This document shows, in pieces, positions 7,362 to 15,804 of a stretch of DNA of 27,343 nucleotides. The position numbers were made by a program, and so were the translations under genes. The notes under the pieces were generated by a model that saw only the letters and a program-made list of their open reading frames with translations, ran no database searches and had not been told where the DNA came from. The DNA comes from CAZGUH01 sp964529005 (GTDB taxonomy: Bacteria > Actinomycetota > Acidimicrobiia > Acidimicrobiales > Ilumatobacteraceae), in assembly GCA_964529005.1 (NCBI GenBank), contig CAZGUH010000048.1:1-27343 (forward strand). The letters run 5' to 3'. How positions within the stretch are numbered: position 1 is the stretch's first letter; every line of letters begins with the position of its first letter.

Positions 7362-9047
7362 ATGAGGTGTCGTCGATTCGTCCGTTCCCTTGCCGCGTTG
7401 GTCATGATCACGGCGGTGGGAGCCAGTGCCACCGGGGCATCCGCGCAGGCGGAGGGGAAGCCCAATCGCGGCAGAGACGTGCACGTGCAGCTCCTCTCGT
7501 TCAACGACTTCCACGGATGGCTCGAGACCCCGACGGGCAGCAACTCCACGTTGGGCCCGGATCTCGATCCCTCGGAGACCCTGGTCGGGGGTGGCGAGTA
7601 CCTCGCCACCACGTTGGAGAACCTTCGGGAGGGTCACAAGTACTCACTCACCGTCGCCGCTGGCGACCTGATCGGCGGCTCGCCGTTCCTGTCCGGCGTG
7701 TTCCACGACGAGCCGTCCGTGGAGTCGTTGAACGCGATGGGCCTCGACGTGTCGAGCGTCGGCAACCACGAGTTCGACGAAGGCGCCGCCGAGCTGCTGC
7801 GCATGCAGAACGGCGGCTGCCACCCGGTCGACGGCTGCTACTTCCCCGAGGAGCCCTACGGCGGCGCAGACTTCCAATGGCTGTCGGCCAACGTCGTCGA
7901 CACCGCCAGCGGCGAGACGCTGCTGCCGGCGACGTGGATCGAGAAGGTGCGCGGCGTCAAGATCGGCTTCATCGGCATGACCCTGGAGGGCACGCCCGAG
8001 ATCGTCGCCGCCGCCGGCATCGCCGGTCTGGAGTTCCGAGACGAGGTCGAAGCAGGCAACCGTGCCGCCCGGCAGCTGCGGCGCAACGGCGTGAAGGCGA
8101 TCGTCGTGCTGCTGCACGAGGGCGGCCTGAACGCCAGCGACTTCAACGGGTGCGACGGCATCTCGGGACCGATCGTCGACATCGCCCAGAACCTCAGCGC
8201 CGAGATCGACCTCCTGATCACGGGCCACACGCATCAGCCCTACGTTTGCGACATCCCCGACCCGGCGGGCGACAGCCGGCTGGTGACGTCCGCCTCGTCG
8301 TTCGGGCGTGTCGTGACGGAGACCGATCTCGTGATCGACAAGAAGACGCGCGACGTCGACCGTGACGCCACGACGGCGGTCAACCATCTGGTCGCCCGCA
8401 CCGTCGCGCCCGACCCGACCCAGACCGCGATCCTCGCCAAGTGGAACGCGCTGGCCGCCCCGGTCGGCGACCGCGTCGTCGGCGCCGCAGCGGCCGATGT
8501 CCTGCGTGGAGAGTCGCGGGCGGTCGAAGGGCCGCTGGTGAACCTGATCGCGGACGCACAGTTGGAGGCGACGGCGTCGGCCGGCGCCCAGATCGCGTTC
8601 ATGAACCCCGGCGGCGTCCGTGACGATCTGCTCGCCGGCGACATCACGTACCGCGAAGCCTTCAACGTGCAGCCCTTCAGCAACGTCGTGACGACGATGA
8701 CGTTGACCGGGGAGCAGATCGAACGTTTGCTGGAGCAGCAGGCCACCGCGGCCCGCACCCTGATCCTCGGTGTCTCGGCCGGATTCACGTTCACCTACGA
8801 TTCGACCGCGGCGTTCGGTGACCGCATCGACCCGGCGTCGATCATGCTCAACGGCGCCGTCGTCGACCCGGCGGCGTTCTACACCGTGGCGGTCAACAGC
8901 TTCCTGGCCGACGGCGGCGACGGCTTCACGGTGTTCACCGAGGGCCAGGATCCGATCAGCCACATCGACGATCTGGAGGCGCTGATCGCCTACCTCGCCG
9001 CGCACCCCTCGGTGTCGCCGCCGCTGGACCGCATCGCCGGCATCTGA
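7362..9047 (+). CDS. secreted 5'-nucleotidase / 2',3'-cyclic phosphodiesterase (UshA family)
   Basis: This 561-residue exported metallophosphatase would release phosphate and nucleosides from external nucleotides. Residues 1-29 form a signal peptide with an arginine-rich start, a hydrophobic core and an A-S-A cleavage site. The metallophosphoesterase domain shows N-D-F-H-G at 48-52, G-D-L-I-G-G, G-N-H-E at 134-137, L-L-H-E-G-G and G-H-T-H at 288-291. The C-terminal nucleotidase domain carries M-N-P-G-G-V-R and N-S-F-L-A-D-G-G-D-G-F, the substrate-binding signatures. The length is typical of UshA and YfkN relatives. No C-terminal LPxTG anchor or membrane helix is seen, so it is probably released. 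It stands alone between the tRNA and the SPFH gene. A weak -10-like TAGCGT lies at 7320-7325. Confidence 0.94.
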   Translation: MRCRRFVRSLAALVMITAVGASATGASAQAEGKPNRGRDVHVQLLSFNDFHGWLETPTGSNSTLGPDLDPSETLVGGGEYLATTLENLREGHKYSLTVAAGDLIGGSPFLSGVFHDEPSVESLNAMGLDVSSVGNHEFDEGAAELLRMQNGGCHPVDGCYFPEEPYGGADFQWLSANVVDTASGETLLPATWIEKVRGVKIGFIGMTLEGTPEIVAAAGIAGLEFRDEVEAGNRAARQLRRNGVKAIVVLLHEGGLNASDFNGCDGISGPIVDIAQNLSAEIDLLITGHTHQPYVCDIPDPAGDSRLVTSASSFGRVVTETDLVIDKKTRDVDRDATTAVNHLVARTVAPDPTQTAILAKWNALAAPVGDRVVGAAAADVLRGESRAVEGPLVNLIADAQLEATASAGAQIAFMNPGGVRDDLLAGDITYREAFNVQPFSNVVTTMTLTGEQIERLLEQQATAARTLILGVSAGFTFTYDSTAAFGDRIDPASIMLNGAVVDPAAFYTVAVNSFLADGGDGFTVFTEGQDPISHIDDLEALIAYLAAHPSVSPPLDRIAGI

Positions 9048-9114
9048 GCAGGTCGCCTCCGGCCTGCCTCGGCTCCCGTAGAGTGACCCGCGGCAGGCTG
9101 GAGGGGCCACAGAC

Positions 9115-10083
9115 ATGAGCGCAAGCGTCATCGGGATCATCGTCATCGTCGTCATCGCGCTGATCCTTCTGTTCTCGACGTTCCGAACGATCCCGCAGGG
9201 CAGCGTCGGCGTCACGACCGTGTTCGGCAAGTACAAGCGGACACTGCGGCCCGGCCTGAACGTGCTGATGCCGTTCGTCGAGAAGGTGCAGCGCCGCATC
9301 AGCATCCAGAACCGCAGCATCGAGCTGCAGTTCCAGGCGATCACGCAGGACCAAGCGAACGTGTACTTCAGCGCGATGCTGCTGTACTCGGTGTTCGACG
9401 AGCGCGAGGAGACGATCAAGAACGTCGCCTTCAAGTTCGTCAGCGAGAAGGATCTGCTGACGGCGCTGGTGCGCAGCGTCGAAGGTCAAACGCGCGGCTT
9501 CGTCGCCACCAAGCGCCAGGCGGAGATCCTTGGTCTGCGTCGTGAGATCGTCGAGGAAGTGAAGGAACAGCTCGACGCGACGCTCGAGGGCTGGGGATAC
9601 CACCTGATCGACGTGCAGCTCAACGACATCACGTTCGATCAGGTCATCACCCAATCGATGGCGCAGGTCGTGGCGAGCAACAACCTGAAGGCGGCGGCGA
9701 CCAACGAGGGCGACGCCCTGCTCATCCGCAAGACGAAGGAAGCCGAGGCCGAGGGCACCGCGATCCGCATCAGCGCCGAAGCGGAGCGCACCGCCTCGCA
9801 GCTGCGCGGCCAAGGTGTGGCGCTCTTCCGCGAGGAGGTCGCCCGGGGGCTCGCCCAGGCGGCGCGCGAGATGGAGCAGAACAACGTCGACAGCGCGCTC
9901 ATCCTGTTCTCGATGTGGACCGAGGCGGTGCGGCACGTGGCGGAGAACGGACGGGGCAACGTGCTGTTCCTCGACGGGTCGCCCGACGGGATGCAGAAGC
10001 AGCTGCGCGACCTGTTCGCCATGCAATCGCTCGACGTCGCCGGCCATGGCGGTCACATGCCCCGCCCGCGGGGCGAGGGCTGA
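9115..10083 (+). CDS. SPFH/band 7 (stomatin-like) membrane protein
   Basis: This 322-residue protein has one N-terminal membrane helix (about residues 4-22) and then a band 7 domain, beginning with I-P-Q-G-S-V-G-V-T-T-V-F-G and P-G-L-N-V-L-M-P-F-V, which is the stomatin/prohibitin pattern. The region from about 190 to 280 is rich in Ala and Glu (K-T-K-E-A-E-A-E-G) and should form the coiled coil used for oligomerisation. Such proteins scaffold membrane microdomains and often partner NfeD or FtsH proteases; neither is next to it. GGAGG at about 9100-9104 precedes ATG 9115, and a -10-like TAGAGT lies at 9079-9084. The short C-terminal tail is His- and Gly-containing. Family identity is clear, role unknown. 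Confidence 0.92.
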   Translation: MSASVIGIIVIVVIALILLFSTFRTIPQGSVGVTTVFGKYKRTLRPGLNVLMPFVEKVQRRISIQNRSIELQFQAITQDQANVYFSAMLLYSVFDEREETIKNVAFKFVSEKDLLTALVRSVEGQTRGFVATKRQAEILGLRREIVEEVKEQLDATLEGWGYHLIDVQLNDITFDQVITQSMAQVVASNNLKAAATNEGDALLIRKTKEAEAEGTAIRISAEAERTASQLRGQGVALFREEVARGLAQAAREMEQNNVDSALILFSMWTEAVRHVAENGRGNVLFLDGSPDGMQKQLRDLFAMQSLDVAGHGGHMPRPRGEG

Positions 10084-10118
10084 CAACCTCGTGGCGCCCT
10101 TCCGATAGAACGGTCGGC

Positions 10119-13100
10119 ATGCCGATCGCATGCGTCTACTGCGGCGCCGACCACGCGTCGCCGTCCGAGGTGCGCGCATGCTGGCAGCGGTCCGCCCAGC
10201 CGGCCGCCCCCCATCGCGAACGAGCGCAGGCGTCGCCCCGGCCGGCCCCACCGCTGCGCCGTCACGCGCCGGCCCACACCTCCGTGGTCGCAGCGCCGCT
10301 CGACTGGGTCGACCCCGGGCCGCCCGAGCTGGCACGGGGCGCGCTCGTCCGTACCGGGGCCGAGCCGCCCTCGCCGTGGGCCGGCGCGCCGCGGCTCACC
10401 GTCGACGCCGGCGCGGTCGCCGACCCCGAGCCGCTCATCGCCGCGCTCATCGCCCACGCGCATGCACGTCAGCGCGTCGTGCTCGAAATCGCGACCGACC
10501 TCCGTGAGCCGCCCGCCGGGCGCAGCGATGCTCCGCCGTTCGTCGTGGGACCCCGGTTCTGGTTCCCGCTCGACGTCCTGCACCATCTGATCTGGTCGAA
10601 CGCCATCGACTTCACGGGTGACCGGCCGTCGTGGGCGCCGCTGTCGGCTGCGTTGGCACTCGGCGCGACGACGGCCCCCGCGGGCGCCGGCGACGTCATC
10701 TCGCCGGACGGCGAGGTGCTCTGGATCGACGCCGGCCCGGTTCGCCGCACGCCACCCGTCGACGGTGTGCCGGTCGTCCACGCGATCTCGATCGAGCACG
10801 GGTCGCTGCGTCCACCGGCCCATGCTGGGGCCGTGTCCGAGCTGGCCGCCGACCAGCGCGCCGCGGTCGAGCACCCGGGCGCCACGGCCCGCATCATCGC
10901 TCCCGCCGGCAGCGGCAAGACCCGCGTGCTCACCGAGCGCGCCCGCCACCTGCTGACCGAGTGGGGCCTGCCGTCGAGCGCGCTCAGCCTCGTCGCCTTC
11001 AACAAGCGCGCCCAGCAGGAGATGCAGGGCCGAACCGCCGATCTGCCCGGCCTCCACGTCCGCACGCTCAACGCGATCGCACTGGCGATCGTCAATGGTT
11101 CGGCGCCGTTCGCCCCGCAGCCGCGTGCCTGGCGCACCATCGACGAGCCCGACGTGCGGCGCATCATCGGCCGCTTGGTGCAGTTCCCTCGGCGACGCAA
11201 CACCGACCCGATCGCTCCCTGGATCGGGGCTCTCAGCGCCATCCGCCTCGGTCTTCGACCGCCCGCCGAGGTCGAGGTGATGTACGGCGGCGACGTCGAC
11301 GGGCTCGCCGACACCTGGCCCAGCTACCGCGCCGCGCTCGAGCGCGAGGGCGCGCTCGACTTCGACGAGCAGGTGTATCGAGCCATCGAGTTGCTCCTCG
11401 CCGATCCCGCGGCGCGCTCGGCCGCGCAGCGCGCCTGCCGGGTGCTGCTCGTCGACGAGTTCCAGGACCTGACACCAGCGCACGTGCTGCTGCTGCGCCT
11501 GCTGGCCGCGCCGGGCTTCGGTGTCTTCGGCGTCGGCGACGACGACCAGACGATCTACGGCTACAACGGCGCCGACCCGGGGTGGCTGATCGACTTCGCC
11601 GACCTGTTCCCGGGCGCCGTGGCGCATCCGCTCGAGGTCAACTACCGCTGCCCGGGCGACGTGGTGGCCGCTGCCGACCGGCTCCTGCGCCACAATCGCC
11701 GGCGTGTGTCCAAGACGATCCGGGCCGCACGGCCCGACAGCACGGGTTTGCGGATCGTCGACACGCGCGACAGCCTCGCCGCCACGGTTCTCGCCGTCTG
11801 CTCGGAGCTCGACCAGGGTCGTGCCGCCAGCGACATCGCCGTGCTGGCGCGCGTCAACTCGCTGCTCGCGCCGGTGCAGGCGGCGTTGACGGAGGACGGC
11901 ATCGCCGTGCGCGGGGGCGTCGGTTCCGAGTTCCTCGAACGAACGGCGGTCCGTGCGGTGCTGGCATGGCTGCGGATCGCTGCGGGTGGGGGCGACGATC
12001 TGACGGCCACCGACCTGGCCGAAGCGCTCCGACGGCCGTCGCGGCCCATGCACCCCAACGTGGCCACGTGGGTCACCGAGCAGCGTTCCGTGGCGGGCCT
12101 GCGACGGTTGGCTGGGCGGGTCAACAACGAGCGCGACGCACGCCGCGTGGCCGAGTTCGCCGACGACGTCGTGCGGCTCCAGCGGCTGGCCGCGTCGGCC
12201 GACACGGAGGCGGTCGTCGCCGCTCTCACCCACGACGTCGGCCTCGGCGAGTCGATCGCGTCGCTCGACACCAACCGCCGAGGGATGAACCGGTCGGCCC
12301 AGAACGACGACCTCGTCGCGCTTGGCCAGTTGGCCGCGCTGCACCCCGATCCGGCGACGTTCGAGCCATGGCTGCGCGAGCGCCTCACCAGCGCCCGCCG
12401 CGGCGACGGCGTGGTGTTGGCGACGGTCCACCGGGTGAAGGGCCAGGAGTGGCCGGTGGTGGTCGTCCACCACGCCACCGGCGACCAGTACCCGCACCGC
12501 CTGGCCGACGACATCGAGGAAGAGCGTCGCGTGTTCCACGTCGCGCTGACACGTGGGCGCGAGCACGTGGTGGTCGTCGCCGGGCTTCCGATGTCGCCGT
12601 TCGTCGCCGAGTTGCACAGCGAGCCACCCGAGCGTCCGGCGACGGATGGATCCATCACAGCGGACGCGTGCGCGGAGCGGTCGGCGGGCCGCGCCCGGGG
12701 GCGCGCCGTCGGGGTGCGCGACACCCTCTTCCCGAAGGCGGTCGTTCTGGCAGCCCCAGGCTTGGTGCTCGTCGACCGCGGCCAGAGCTGGACGATCGAG
12801 GGTGTCGACGACGAGGGCGCCGTGGCGACGTGCGCTGGCGCCCGTCGTCGCTTCCCGTTCGGGGCAGCGGTGGTCACTGCGGGTCGGCAACGAGGCCCCC
12901 TGCGCCGCCCCGACGGACATCGGCCCGGGTCCGCCAACATCAGGACATTCGATCTCCTGCGCCAGGCACGCGAGCGCCTGCGCGCCGGCAAGCCCGCTTA
13001 TGTCGTGTTCGACGACGCCACGCTCGAGCGCATCGCGCTGGCGCTCCCCACGTCGCTCGCCGAACTCGGTCGCATCAACGGCATCGGAGCACGCAAACTC

Positions 13101-13151
13101 GAGCAGTACGGCGACGCCGTCCTGCTCGCTGTGGAGGACGGCGTGGAATGA
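10119..13151 (+). CDS. UvrD/Rep-family DNA helicase with HRDC domain and long N-terminal extension
   Basis: This 1010-residue superfamily 1A helicase would unwind DNA 3'-5' in repair or replication. Residues 1-21 hold C-x2-C-x3-H-x8-C, a possible zinc-binding motif. Residues about 25-240 are a Pro/Ala-rich stretch followed by an unrecognised folded-looking region. The motor carries Walker A (A-G-S-G-K-T, about 262-268), D-E-F-Q-D (446-450), D-D-Q-T-I-Y-G (475-481), N-Y-R-C-P-G-D, the motif V-like H-R-V-K-G-Q-E-W from 771, and the motif VI-like H-V-A-L-T-R. An HRDC domain occupies about 942-1008, ending with a G-I-G-A-R-K-L helix. HRDC on a UvrD protein recalls mycobacterial UvrD2, but that protein is about 700 residues long. 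ATG 10119 is the first methionine of the motif-bearing frame, preceded by a TAGAAC box 7 bases upstream. Confidence 0.9.
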   Translation: MPIACVYCGADHASPSEVRACWQRSAQPAAPHRERAQASPRPAPPLRRHAPAHTSVVAAPLDWVDPGPPELARGALVRTGAEPPSPWAGAPRLTVDAGAVADPEPLIAALIAHAHARQRVVLEIATDLREPPAGRSDAPPFVVGPRFWFPLDVLHHLIWSNAIDFTGDRPSWAPLSAALALGATTAPAGAGDVISPDGEVLWIDAGPVRRTPPVDGVPVVHAISIEHGSLRPPAHAGAVSELAADQRAAVEHPGATARIIAPAGSGKTRVLTERARHLLTEWGLPSSALSLVAFNKRAQQEMQGRTADLPGLHVRTLNAIALAIVNGSAPFAPQPRAWRTIDEPDVRRIIGRLVQFPRRRNTDPIAPWIGALSAIRLGLRPPAEVEVMYGGDVDGLADTWPSYRAALEREGALDFDEQVYRAIELLLADPAARSAAQRACRVLLVDEFQDLTPAHVLLLRLLAAPGFGVFGVGDDDQTIYGYNGADPGWLIDFADLFPGAVAHPLEVNYRCPGDVVAAADRLLRHNRRRVSKTIRAARPDSTGLRIVDTRDSLAATVLAVCSELDQGRAASDIAVLARVNSLLAPVQAALTEDGIAVRGGVGSEFLERTAVRAVLAWLRIAAGGGDDLTATDLAEALRRPSRPMHPNVATWVTEQRSVAGLRRLAGRVNNERDARRVAEFADDVVRLQRLAASADTEAVVAALTHDVGLGESIASLDTNRRGMNRSAQNDDLVALGQLAALHPDPATFEPWLRERLTSARRGDGVVLATVHRVKGQEWPVVVVHHATGDQYPHRLADDIEEERRVFHVALTRGREHVVVVAGLPMSPFVAELHSEPPERPATDGSITADACAERSAGRARGRAVGVRDTLFPKAVVLAAPGLVLVDRGQSWTIEGVDDEGAVATCAGARRRFPFGAAVVTAGRQRGPLRRPDGHRPGSANIRTFDLLRQARERLRAGKPAYVVFDDATLERIALALPTSLAELGRINGIGARKLEQYGDAVLLAVEDGVE

Positions 13152-13185
13152 GGTCGGAAAATTGGCCGTACGTTGACCTCTTTCG

Positions 13186-13222
13186 CATCGCATCATCGTC
13201 CGAGGGCGATGAGATCGCGATG
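13186..13222. promoter_or_regulatory. imperfect inverted repeat upstream of the DrrAB-type genes
   Basis: CATCG-cat-CATCG (13186-13198) faces CGATG-agatcg-CGATG (13207-13222) across 8 bases. The two CATCG words on one side are complementary to the two CGATG words on the other. A -35-like TTGACC lies just upstream at 13173-13178, although no good -10 follows at 17 bases. This may be an operator or a leader hairpin for the exporter operon. Confidence 0.3.
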
Positions 13223-13266
13223 TTCCAACCGTCCAACCACTATCCGACCGGCTCCCAGGAGGACCG

Positions 13267-14238
13267 ATGACCCCGATCATCGAGGCGAGAGGCCTCACGA
13301 AGACCTTCGGCGAGGTGCGAGCGCTCGACGAGCTGAGCCTCGTCGCCCACAGCGGCCGAGTCACTGCGCTGCTCGGGCCCAACGGCGCCGGCAAGACGAC
13401 GTTCGTCAGCGCCGTGGCCACGTTGTTGACGCCGACGTCGGGTGAGCTGCGGGTCGCCGGCATCGACGCCCGGAAGGATCCCAGGGCTGTGCGGCGGGTC
13501 ATCGGCCTCGCCGGCCAGTACGCGTCGGTCGAGCCGACGCTCACCGGCCGCGAGAACCTCGAGCTGATCGCACGGCTCTTCGGGTTCGACCGTGCTCTCG
13601 CGCGGCGTGCAGCTGGGCAGGTGCTCGACCGGCTCGGGCTCTCCGACGCCGGGGATCGCCTCGTGCGCACCTACTCGGGCGGCATGCGCCGCCGTCTCGA
13701 CCTCGGCGCCAGCCTCGTCGGCCAACCGCGCCTGCTGTTGCTCGACGAGCCCACCACCGGCCTCGACCCGCGCAGTCGCATGGAGCTGTGGGACGCCATC
13801 CGCGATCTGGTGGCCGACGGCACCGATGTGTTGCTCACCACGCAGTACCTCGAGGAGGCCGACCAGCTCGCTCGGGACGTCGTGATCATCGACCACGGGC
13901 ACGTGATCGCGTCGGGCACACCCGACGAGCTCAAGGGCAGGGCGGGCCGCGACGTCATCGAGGTGCGGCCCCGCAGCGCGGACGAGTACGGAGCGATCGA
14001 GGAGATCCTCTCGCAGGTCGCCGCCGAGCCCACACGTGTCGACCGTGACACCCAGCGCGTGTCCGCCACCGTCGACGGCGGCGCAAAGGACCTGGCGGTC
14101 GTCGTGCGCCTGCTCGACGAGCGTGACATCCACGTCGACGACGTCGGTCTGCGACGGCCGACCCTCGACGAAGTGTTCCTCACCCTCACCGGTCAGTCGG
14201 CCACCACCGACGACCCGACCTCACCCGCAGCGGCCTGA
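13267..14238 (+). CDS. ABC transporter ATP-binding protein, DrrA-like
   Basis: This 323-residue nucleotide-binding subunit of an ABC-2-type exporter has Walker A G-P-N-G-A-G-K-T-T at 37-45, a Q-loop in L-A-G-Q-Y-A-S-V near 83, the signature Y-S-G-G-M-R-R-R-L at 136-144 and Walker B L-L-L-D-E-P-T-T-G-L-D-P around 156-168. The C-terminal 100 residues match the extension seen in DrrA-type daunorubicin-resistance ATPases. AGGAGG ends 5 bases before ATG 13267, a strong ribosome binding site. The permease gene begins 13 bases after the stop, so the two subunits are almost certainly made together. Substrates of such pairs include drugs, lipids and polyketides; this one is unknown. Confidence 0.94.
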   Translation: MTPIIEARGLTKTFGEVRALDELSLVAHSGRVTALLGPNGAGKTTFVSAVATLLTPTSGELRVAGIDARKDPRAVRRVIGLAGQYASVEPTLTGRENLELIARLFGFDRALARRAAGQVLDRLGLSDAGDRLVRTYSGGMRRRLDLGASLVGQPRLLLLDEPTTGLDPRSRMELWDAIRDLVADGTDVLLTTQYLEEADQLARDVVIIDHGHVIASGTPDELKGRAGRDVIEVRPRSADEYGAIEEILSQVAAEPTRVDRDTQRVSATVDGGAKDLAVVVRLLDERDIHVDDVGLRRPTLDEVFLTLTGQSATTDDPTSPAAA

Positions 14239-14251
14239 AGCGAGCATTTCG

Positions 14252-15103
14252 ATGACAACCCTCACCGAAGCCAGCGACAACCTCGTCGTCACCACCCCCG
14301 TCCCGCAGCCGCCCTCCACCGGCGGCAGCTACGCCACCACGGCGATCGGCACCGGCCGACGCACCGTCCTCCAGTTCTTCCGCACGCCTCAGCTGATCCT
14401 CATGGGAACGGTGCAGGGCGCGTTGTTCCTCTTCATGTTCCGCTACGTGTTCGGCGGCGCGATCTCGACCGGCGGCGACATCAACTACGTCGACTTCCTC
14501 GTGCCAGGGTTCCTGGGCACGACGGTGCTGTGGACCGGGATGAGCGCCGCGGCAGGCGTCGCCGAGGATTCCTCCGGCGGGATGTACGACCGGCTCCGGT
14601 CGCTGCCGATCCCCCGCTCGGCGGTGATGCTCGGCCGATCGCTCGCCGACACCGCGCTGTTGACCTGGGGCCTGCTGATCACCAGCCTCCTCGGGTTCGC
14701 GCTGGGCTTCCGCACCCACAGCTCGTTCGGCGAGGTGGCGTTGGCCTTTGCTCTCACCGTCGTGTGCGGGTTCGCGTTCACCTGGATCTTCATCTTCATC
14801 GGATTGGTGTCCGGTAACGCGCAAGCGGCGCAGGGCCTGTCGATGCTGGTGATCCCGTTCTCGTTCGTCTCCAGTGCGAACGTGCCGATCAGGTCGATGC
14901 CCGGATGGATGCAGCCGTTCGCCGAGCACCAGCCGGTCACGGTGATCATCAACGCCGTGCGCTGCTTGATGCAGGGCGGCACCGAGCGCGTCGGCATCAA
15001 CCACACCACGGGCTACTGGGTGGCCCTCAGCCTGATCTGGTGCGCCGGTATCGCTGTGGTGTTCGGCGCCCTCGCCGTCACCCGCTTCGCCCGCACGAAG
15101 TAA
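14252..15103 (+). CDS. ABC-2 type permease, DrrB-like
   Basis: This 283-residue membrane subunit pairs with the preceding ATPase. About 40 cytoplasmic residues with a Pro/Thr-rich start are followed by roughly six hydrophobic segments. The first is at L-I-L-M-G-T-V-Q-G-A-L-F-L-F-M-F and the last at W-V-A-L-S-L-I-W-C-A-G-I-A-V-V-F. The Y-D-R-L-R-S-L-P-I-P-R-S stretch between helices is the coupling-helix signature of ABC-2 permeases. A longer upstream reading frame overlaps the ATPase gene out of frame; ATG 14252 fits the domain and spacing. The ribosome binding site is weak (GAAGCGAG), suggesting translational coupling. Confidence 0.92.
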   Translation: MTTLTEASDNLVVTTPVPQPPSTGGSYATTAIGTGRRTVLQFFRTPQLILMGTVQGALFLFMFRYVFGGAISTGGDINYVDFLVPGFLGTTVLWTGMSAAAGVAEDSSGGMYDRLRSLPIPRSAVMLGRSLADTALLTWGLLITSLLGFALGFRTHSSFGEVALAFALTVVCGFAFTWIFIFIGLVSGNAQAAQGLSMLVIPFSFVSSANVPIRSMPGWMQPFAEHQPVTVIINAVRCLMQGGTERVGINHTTGYWVALSLIWCAGIAVVFGALAVTRFARTK

Positions 15104-15119
15104 CAGGCTGACGCTCGCC

Positions 15120-15773
15120 ATGTCCGAGCCCGCCGCGTCGCTCACCGACCTCGCCCTCGGCCTCGCAGTCGTGGCGATGGCTGTGCAGTTGCGCCGCGCC
15201 GGCGTCAACCGGTCATGGGAGCGGGCGTTCTGGTGGGCGGGAGCGGCGGCGTTGGCTGGCGCCGTCCACCACGGGGTCGTCACCTACTCCGACCGCTGGT
15301 CCGGTCCCTCGTGGGCCGTGATCAGCGGGATGGTGGTGATCACGATCTCCTACAGCTTGGCCGCCAGCGTTCACGACGTGCTCGGCCCGGGTCGCGGGCG
15401 GGTGTTCTGGGCGCTGCGGTCCGCCAGCCTGGTGGCCTACGGCGTGCTCGCGCTCACCGGCCGCTACGGCATCGGCACGATCCTGATATGCGAGGGCGTG
15501 ACGATGGTGAGCGTGCTCGTCCTGTGGGCGGTCGCGCTTGGCCGAGGGCACCCGAGAGCGCCGGCGATGGTGGTCGCGCTCGCCGCCAGCATCGTCGCCG
15601 GATGCATGCGGGCGATCCCCTCCGGCGTCGCCGACACGATCGCCCTCGATCCGACATCGCTCTACCACCTGGCCCAGATCCCCGCGATGTGGCTGCTGTG
15701 GAGAGCGCTGGGCGTCGGCGCCACAGCCGACGTCCGCCCGCGACACCGTGTCGCGCCCGCACCTGAGTGGTGA
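15120..15773 (+). CDS. unrecognised multi-pass membrane protein (DUF6962-like)
   Basis: This 217-residue, very hydrophobic protein has about six to seven membrane segments and no soluble domain. Polar residues within or next to the helices include His-His in the second segment (A-V-H-H-G-V) and, near the C-terminus, D-P-T-S-L-Y-H-L-A-Q-I-P. Buried Asp and His pairs of this kind recall the CREST/ceramidase-like membrane hydrolases, but the resemblance is only suggestive. It begins 16 bases after the permease gene and ends 31 bases before the MMPL gene, so it sits inside the export operon. No clear ribosome binding site precedes ATG 15120. Function unknown. Confidence 0.75.
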   Translation: MSEPAASLTDLALGLAVVAMAVQLRRAGVNRSWERAFWWAGAAALAGAVHHGVVTYSDRWSGPSWAVISGMVVITISYSLAASVHDVLGPGRGRVFWALRSASLVAYGVLALTGRYGIGTILICEGVTMVSVLVLWAVALGRGHPRAPAMVVALAASIVAGCMRAIPSGVADTIALDPTSLYHLAQIPAMWLLWRALGVGATADVRPRHRVAPAPEW

Positions 15774-15790
15774 AAGACTTTCGACGACAA

Positions 15791-15798
15791 GGGGGGGG
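15791..15798 (+). repeat. G8 homopolymer at the MMPL ribosome binding site
   Basis: Eight consecutive G residues form the Shine-Dalgarno region 6 bases before GTG 15805. They lie between AAGAC and GTCTT words that could pair. Slippage in this tract would alter spacing or strength of the ribosome binding site. Confidence 0.55.
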
Positions 15799-15804
15799 TC
15801 TTCC

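Noticed and set aside
7644..9434. Long minus-strand open frame opposite the nucleotidase and SPFH genes
   Set aside because: No recognisable motif; it spans two well-defined plus-strand genes and the gap between them.
10053..13670. Very long open frame (over 1200 codons) on the minus strand opposite the helicase
   Set aside because: It is Arg/Gly/Val/Asp-rich without domains and mirrors the codon pattern of the plus-strand helicase, which has all its motifs. It is a GC-rich antisense artefact.
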